Shown here one piece after another: positions 15,316 to 18,562 of a stretch of 18,562 nucleotides of DNA. A program made the position numbers and the translations under genes. Under the pieces are notes generated by a model, which searched no databases, was not told the DNA's origin, and saw nothing but the letters and a program-made list of their open reading frames with translations. This stretch comes from Croceibacterium_A sp964439725 (GTDB lineage: Bacteria > Pseudomonadota > Alphaproteobacteria > Sphingomonadales > Sphingomonadaceae). Within the stretch, counting starts at the first letter, position 1, and every line of letters starts with the position of its first letter. The stretch lies in assembly GCA_964439725.1 (NCBI GenBank), contig CAYTPY010000040.1:1-18562 (forward strand). Direction: 5' to 3'.

Positions 15316-16209
15316 ATGGCTTCCCATCCACTTGCGCGCGAGCACCGCTCGCAATTCCTTAATGACGCTTTCCAGCGACGTCTCGCGCACTGGAACCGAG
15401 AACGGCTTGAGCCGCAATTTCCCAGCGACGATTGGCAGGCGCGCCTGACCGCCGACATGACGATGCAGCGGCTCGAAGGCGGCTTCGTCGAAGAGCTGCG
15501 GCAGGACATCATCGATGAGGCGGCGCAGGCGCCGACCGACCCCGACGGCTTCATCGAATGGTTCGAAGCGCTGAAGGAGAACGGCCCAGGCCAGGGCGAC
15601 CCGCTGTTCCCGTGGCTCGCCGAGGAAGCCTCGCGCGACGAGGTCCGCTGGTTCGCCGAGCAGGAAGCGGCCGGCGAAGCGGGCTTCGACGATCTCGTGG
15701 CGATGACTCAGGTCAAGCTGCCGACGCGGCCGAAGCTGGAGCTGGCGCGCAATTACTGGGACGAGATGGGCCGCGGCCAGGAGAAGGGCATGCACGGCCC
15801 GATGCTCGCCAGCTTAGTTGACACGCTGGAGCTTGAACCCACGATCGAGAACACCGTCTGGGAAAGCCTCGCGCTCGCCAACGCGATGACCGCCATGGCC
15901 GCCACTCGCCGCTATGCCTGGCACAGCGTCGGGGCGCTCGGTGCCATCGAACTCACGGCCCCAGGCCGCAGCGCCTGCACCGCGGAAGCGCTGAAGCGCA
16001 TTGGCCTGAGCGGCAAGGAGCGGCGCTATTTCACGCTCCACGCCGTGCTCGACGTCAAGCATTCGGAAGACTGGAACCGCGAAGCGATACGCCCTGCGGT
16101 CGAGGAAGATTCCCGGCGTGCGACGGCGATGGCAGAAGGCGCGCTGATCCGCCTGAAGTGCGGCGAGCGCTGCTTCGAACGCTATCGGAGGCACTTCGGA
16201 CTCGCGTAA
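15316..16209 (+). CDS. Heme-oxygenase-like iron-containing redox enzyme family protein
   Basis: A 297-residue all-helical protein resembling the iron-containing redox enzyme (Haem_oxygenas_2) group of heme-oxygenase-like diiron oxidases. Candidate ligands are Glu117 or Glu121 (EQEAAGEAGFDDLVAMTQ), Glu150 and His160 (NYWDEMGRGQEKGMH), and His242, Asp246 and His249 (LHAVLDVKHSEDW). The H-x3-D-x2-H set matches the third ligand helix of characterised members such as CADD and SznF. Relatives cleave or oxidise fatty acids, amino acids or guanidines; the substrate here is unknown. The ATG at 15316 is preferred to the TTG at 15283 because AAGGA sits 5 bases before it. It follows the AlkB-like gene by 71 bp and precedes GH3 by 58 bp. 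There is no signal peptide, so it is cytosolic. Confidence 0.78.
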   Translation: MASHPLAREHRSQFLNDAFQRRLAHWNRERLEPQFPSDDWQARLTADMTMQRLEGGFVEELRQDIIDEAAQAPTDPDGFIEWFEALKENGPGQGDPLFPWLAEEASRDEVRWFAEQEAAGEAGFDDLVAMTQVKLPTRPKLELARNYWDEMGRGQEKGMHGPMLASLVDTLELEPTIENTVWESLALANAMTAMAATRRYAWHSVGALGAIELTAPGRSACTAEALKRIGLSGKERRYFTLHAVLDVKHSEDWNREAIRPAVEEDSRRATAMAEGALIRLKCGERCFERYRRHFGLA

Positions 16210-16230
16210 CGGCCGCGATGAAGGCACAAC

Positions 16231-16264
16231 CCCCCTCCTGAACCCGGCCGACCGGAGGAGGGGG
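16231..16264 (+). promoter_or_regulatory. Hairpin enclosing the GH3 ribosome binding site
   Basis: CCCCCTCCT at 16231-16239 is perfectly complementary to AGGAGGGGG at 16256-16264. Inside, CCGG at 16244-16247 can pair with CCGG at 16252-16255, leaving a 4-nt loop and a 4-nt bulge. The 3' arm is the Shine-Dalgarno sequence of the GH3 gene, which starts 4 bases later. No T run follows, so it is not a standard terminator of the upstream gene. Confidence 0.6.
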
Positions 16265-16267
16265 AGT

Positions 16268-18559
16268 GTGCAGTTGACTGGATTGATCCGCGCGGGATTG
16301 GTAGCGCTAACAATTGCAGTAGTGGCGCCGGTGGCGGCGCAGCAGACTTCTCCTGCGCGAGTTGCCGAAACGTCGGTCGATATCGATGCGCTGCTCGGGC
16401 GGATGTCCACGGCCGAGAAGGTCGGCCAGCTCGTGCAGCGGATGGGCGGGCGTCAGCGCGCGCTGAACTCCCGGCTGGGGCCGGAAGAGTTCGACAAAGT
16501 TCGGCGCGGCGAAGTCGGGTCCTACCTCCATGTCGCCGGCGCCGAGCCGCTGCGCGAGTTGCAGCGCGTGGCGGTCGAGGAAAGCCGGCTTGGCATTCCG
16601 CTGCTCTTCGCGATGGACGTGGTGCATGGTTATCGCACGATCTTTCCGGTGCCTCTGGCGATGGCTGCTACCTGGGATCCCGCGGACATCGAGAGCCATG
16701 CCCGGATCGCCGCGCGGGAGGCGAGCGCGGCCGGACTCCACTGGACTTTCGCGCCGATGGTCGATGTCGCGCGCGATCCGCGCTGGGGCCGGGTGGTCGA
16801 AGGATCGGGCGAAGACGCTTTCCTCGGCGCGGCGATGGCGGCGGCACAAGTGCGTGGATTCCAAGGAGAAAATCTTGCCGCGGCCGACACGGTGATGGCT
16901 GGGACCAAGCATTTCGGCGCCTATGGTGCTGCCGAAGGCGGGCGCGATTATGCGGGGGCGGACATCTCCGAACGGACGCTGCGCGAGGTCTATCTCCCGC
17001 CGTTCGAAGCGGCTGCCGCGGCCGGGACGGCCAGCTATATGACCGCCTTCAACGCCCTCGACGGCGTCCCGACAACTGCGAATGAAGCGCTTCTTCGGGG
17101 GCTGTTACGCAGTGAATGGCGTTATGATGGCGTTCTGGTGTCCGATTGGCGCTCGATCGACGAGCTCATGGCCCACGGGGTGGCGGGAGACCGCGCGGAA
17201 GCCGCCCGGCTGGCGCTCGCTGCCAGCGTCGACATGGACATGGTCAGCGACGTTTATGCCGACGAACTGGTCGCGCTCGCCGAAGCGGACCCGCAGGTGA
17301 TGGCGCAGCTCGACGAGGCGGTGCGGCGCATCCTGGGGGTGAAGCGCGACCTCGGCCTGTTTGCCGATCCCTACCAGTATCACGACGCGGCGCGCGAGGC
17401 GGCGGTGATGCTCACGCCCCAGCACCGCGCCGAAGCCCGGCGGATTGCCGAGCGATCGATCGTCCTGCTCAAGAACGAGGGAGATGTCCTCCCGCTGGCG
17501 AAGGACGCCGGCCGGATCGCGCTGATCGGCGCTCTCGCCGACAACGCCTTTACCCAGCTCGGCTCGTGGCGGGCACGCGGCCAGGAAGAGGACGTGGTCT
17601 CGGTGCGGTCTGCGCTGGAAGCGGCGCACCCCCGGGTCAGCTATGTCGCCGATGGTGTGGACGCGGCCGTTGCGGCAGCGCGGGAGGCGGACGTGGTCCT
17701 CCTGGCGCTGGGGGAGGACTTCGACCGCACCGGCGAAGCGCGCAGCTTCGCCAAGCTCGGCTTGCCCGATGAGCAGAAGCACCTGCTCGCCGCCGTGGCC
17801 GCGACCGGCAAGCCTATCGTGGTGCTGCTGATGGGAGGCCGCCCGCTTCCGGTGCCCGAAGTCGCGGAGCAGGCGGACGCGGTGCTGGCGACGTGGTTCC
17901 TCGGGGTCGAGGCAGGGCCGGCAATCGTCCGCACGCTGTTCGGCGACAACAACCCGGCCGGCCGCCTGCCAGTTACCTTCCCGCGGGCCACCGGGCAGGT
18001 GCCGTTCGCTTACGACCAGCTTCCGAGCGGCCGCCCCGCCAGCGAGGACCTGGAGACCGACACGGTCCGCTATCGCGACCTCCCGATCACCCCGCTCTAC
18101 GCCTTCGGCCACGGCCTCAGCTACACGCGCTTCGCTTATGGCCCGCTGACGCTCGATCGCGCCGCGATCCCGGCCGATGGCGGGGAGGTGACCATGACCG
18201 TCCCGGTCACCAACACCGGCCGCCGCGCCGGCGAGGAGGTGGTCCAGCTCTACATGCGCGATCCGCTCGCCTCCGTGTCGCGCCCGGTTCAGCAGCTGCG
18301 CGGCTTCCGCCGCGTGGCGCTCGCACCAGGAGAGACCCGGCTCGTCAGCTTCACCTTGAGCGCCGAGCATGTCGCCCTGTGGGGCCAGCGCGGCGGCTGG
18401 CAGATCGAGCCCGGCAAGATCGAGCTGATGGTCGGCGGCGCTTCGGACGCGATCAAGGTGCGCGGCGAGCTGTCGATCGAAGGCAGCGCCACCGGCTCCC
18501 GCTCGCCGGCCTCGATCCCGGTTCCAAGCGACGACCGGCCCGCAATCGCCCCGATGTAA
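16268..18559 (+). CDS. Secreted glycoside hydrolase family 3 beta-glucosidase (BglX-like)
   Basis: A 763-residue exported enzyme hydrolysing terminal beta-linked glucose, or related sugars, from oligosaccharides. The signal peptide is residues 1-24 (cleavage expected after VAA before QQ). The GH3 N-terminal barrel, about 35-360, carries GTKHFGAYGA and the nucleophile Asp293 in LVSDWRSIDE. The GH3 C-terminal domain, about 395-600, has RTGEARSF with probable acid/base Glu490. A fibronectin III-like domain lies at about 650-740 (VPVTNTGRRAGEEVVQLY). Order and length match periplasmic BglX. The GTG at 16268 is chosen for its signal peptide and the AGGAGGGGG just upstream. Codons 11-15 contain the operator-like site shared with zwf. 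The fine specificity cannot be read from sequence. Confidence 0.93.
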   Translation: MQLTGLIRAGLVALTIAVVAPVAAQQTSPARVAETSVDIDALLGRMSTAEKVGQLVQRMGGRQRALNSRLGPEEFDKVRRGEVGSYLHVAGAEPLRELQRVAVEESRLGIPLLFAMDVVHGYRTIFPVPLAMAATWDPADIESHARIAAREASAAGLHWTFAPMVDVARDPRWGRVVEGSGEDAFLGAAMAAAQVRGFQGENLAAADTVMAGTKHFGAYGAAEGGRDYAGADISERTLREVYLPPFEAAAAAGTASYMTAFNALDGVPTTANEALLRGLLRSEWRYDGVLVSDWRSIDELMAHGVAGDRAEAARLALAASVDMDMVSDVYADELVALAEADPQVMAQLDEAVRRILGVKRDLGLFADPYQYHDAAREAAVMLTPQHRAEARRIAERSIVLLKNEGDVLPLAKDAGRIALIGALADNAFTQLGSWRARGQEEDVVSVRSALEAAHPRVSYVADGVDAAVAAAREADVVLLALGEDFDRTGEARSFAKLGLPDEQKHLLAAVAATGKPIVVLLMGGRPLPVPEVAEQADAVLATWFLGVEAGPAIVRTLFGDNNPAGRLPVTFPRATGQVPFAYDQLPSGRPASEDLETDTVRYRDLPITPLYAFGHGLSYTRFAYGPLTLDRAAIPADGGEVTMTVPVTNTGRRAGEEVVQLYMRDPLASVSRPVQQLRGFRRVALAPGETRLVSFTLSAEHVALWGQRGGWQIEPGKIELMVGGASDAIKVRGELSIEGSATGSRSPASIPVPSDDRPAIAPM
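16298..16311. promoter_or_regulatory. Operator-like near-palindrome inside the GH3 signal-peptide codons
   Basis: TTGGTAGCGCTAAC, identical to 13386-13399. Including the next two bases, the 16-mer ending AACAA is self-complementary except at one base pair. It encodes Leu-Val-Ala-Leu-Thr of the signal peptide, so coding constraint could explain part of it. The zwf copy lies in a different frame of an unrelated gene. A bound repressor here would act as a roadblock just after the start codon. Confidence 0.5.
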
Positions 18560-18562
18560 CGC

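Noticed and set aside
16274..16302. TTGACT followed by the operator as a promoter inside GH3 driving a shorter, cytosolic form
   Set aside because: There is no acceptable -10 box, and the next in-frame starts would remove the signal peptide and have no ribosome binding site.

Overview
The window looks like ordinary chromosomal DNA from a GC-rich alphaproteobacterium, most likely one of the Sphingomonadales (inference). It encodes an RcdA/DUF1465 protein, YdcH-type (DUF465) small proteins, a nitrogen-PTS enzyme I with a GAF domain, a cpoB-tilS pair and a compact Entner-Doudoroff operon in the Zymomonas-like order zwf-edd-glk. GH3 beta-glucosidases are also common in that order. Genes are tightly packed; the longest stretch without a gene is about 180 bp. 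I see no tRNA, rRNA, insertion sequence, CRISPR array or phage gene.

Layout. Position 1-201 holds the 3' end of an unidentified plus-strand gene, which converges on a minus-strand group: yqjG (188-1228), rcdA (1306-1773) and a ydcH-type gene (1879-2076). A 178-bp divergent control region follows. From it a plus-strand series runs: a second, very short ydcH-type gene (2255-2410), ptsP (2506-4776), rodZ (4876-5733), cpoB (5856-6788) and tilS (6751-7737). tilS converges on a long minus-strand block that, in transcription order from 14640 down, is yjbQ, a transglutaminase-like protease, zwf, edd, glk, eda and an L,D-transpeptidase. Divergent from yjbQ, across only 19 bp, is a plus-strand set: an AlkB-like dioxygenase (14660-15244), a heme-oxygenase-like diiron protein (15316-16209) and a secreted GH3 beta-glucosidase (16268-18559).

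How it fits together. zwf, edd, glk and eda phosphorylate glucose and split it by the Entner-Doudoroff route; edd, glk and eda are joined by 4-bp GTGA stop/start overlaps, and zwf/edd overlap by 8 bp. The GH3 enzyme would release glucose from beta-glucosides in the periplasm. The most interesting signal is an identical, nearly palindromic 14-bp site (TTGGTAGCGCTAAC) upstream of zwf and in the first codons of the GH3 gene. It resembles a LacI-family operator and would tie glucoside hydrolysis to glucose catabolism. The GH3 ribosome binding site also sits in one arm of a strong hairpin. The envelope genes rodZ, cpoB and the L,D-transpeptidase concern cell shape, division and wall cross-linking. 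I did not find a wholly new multigene system; the noteworthy items are regulatory layouts and one enzyme of unknown chemistry.
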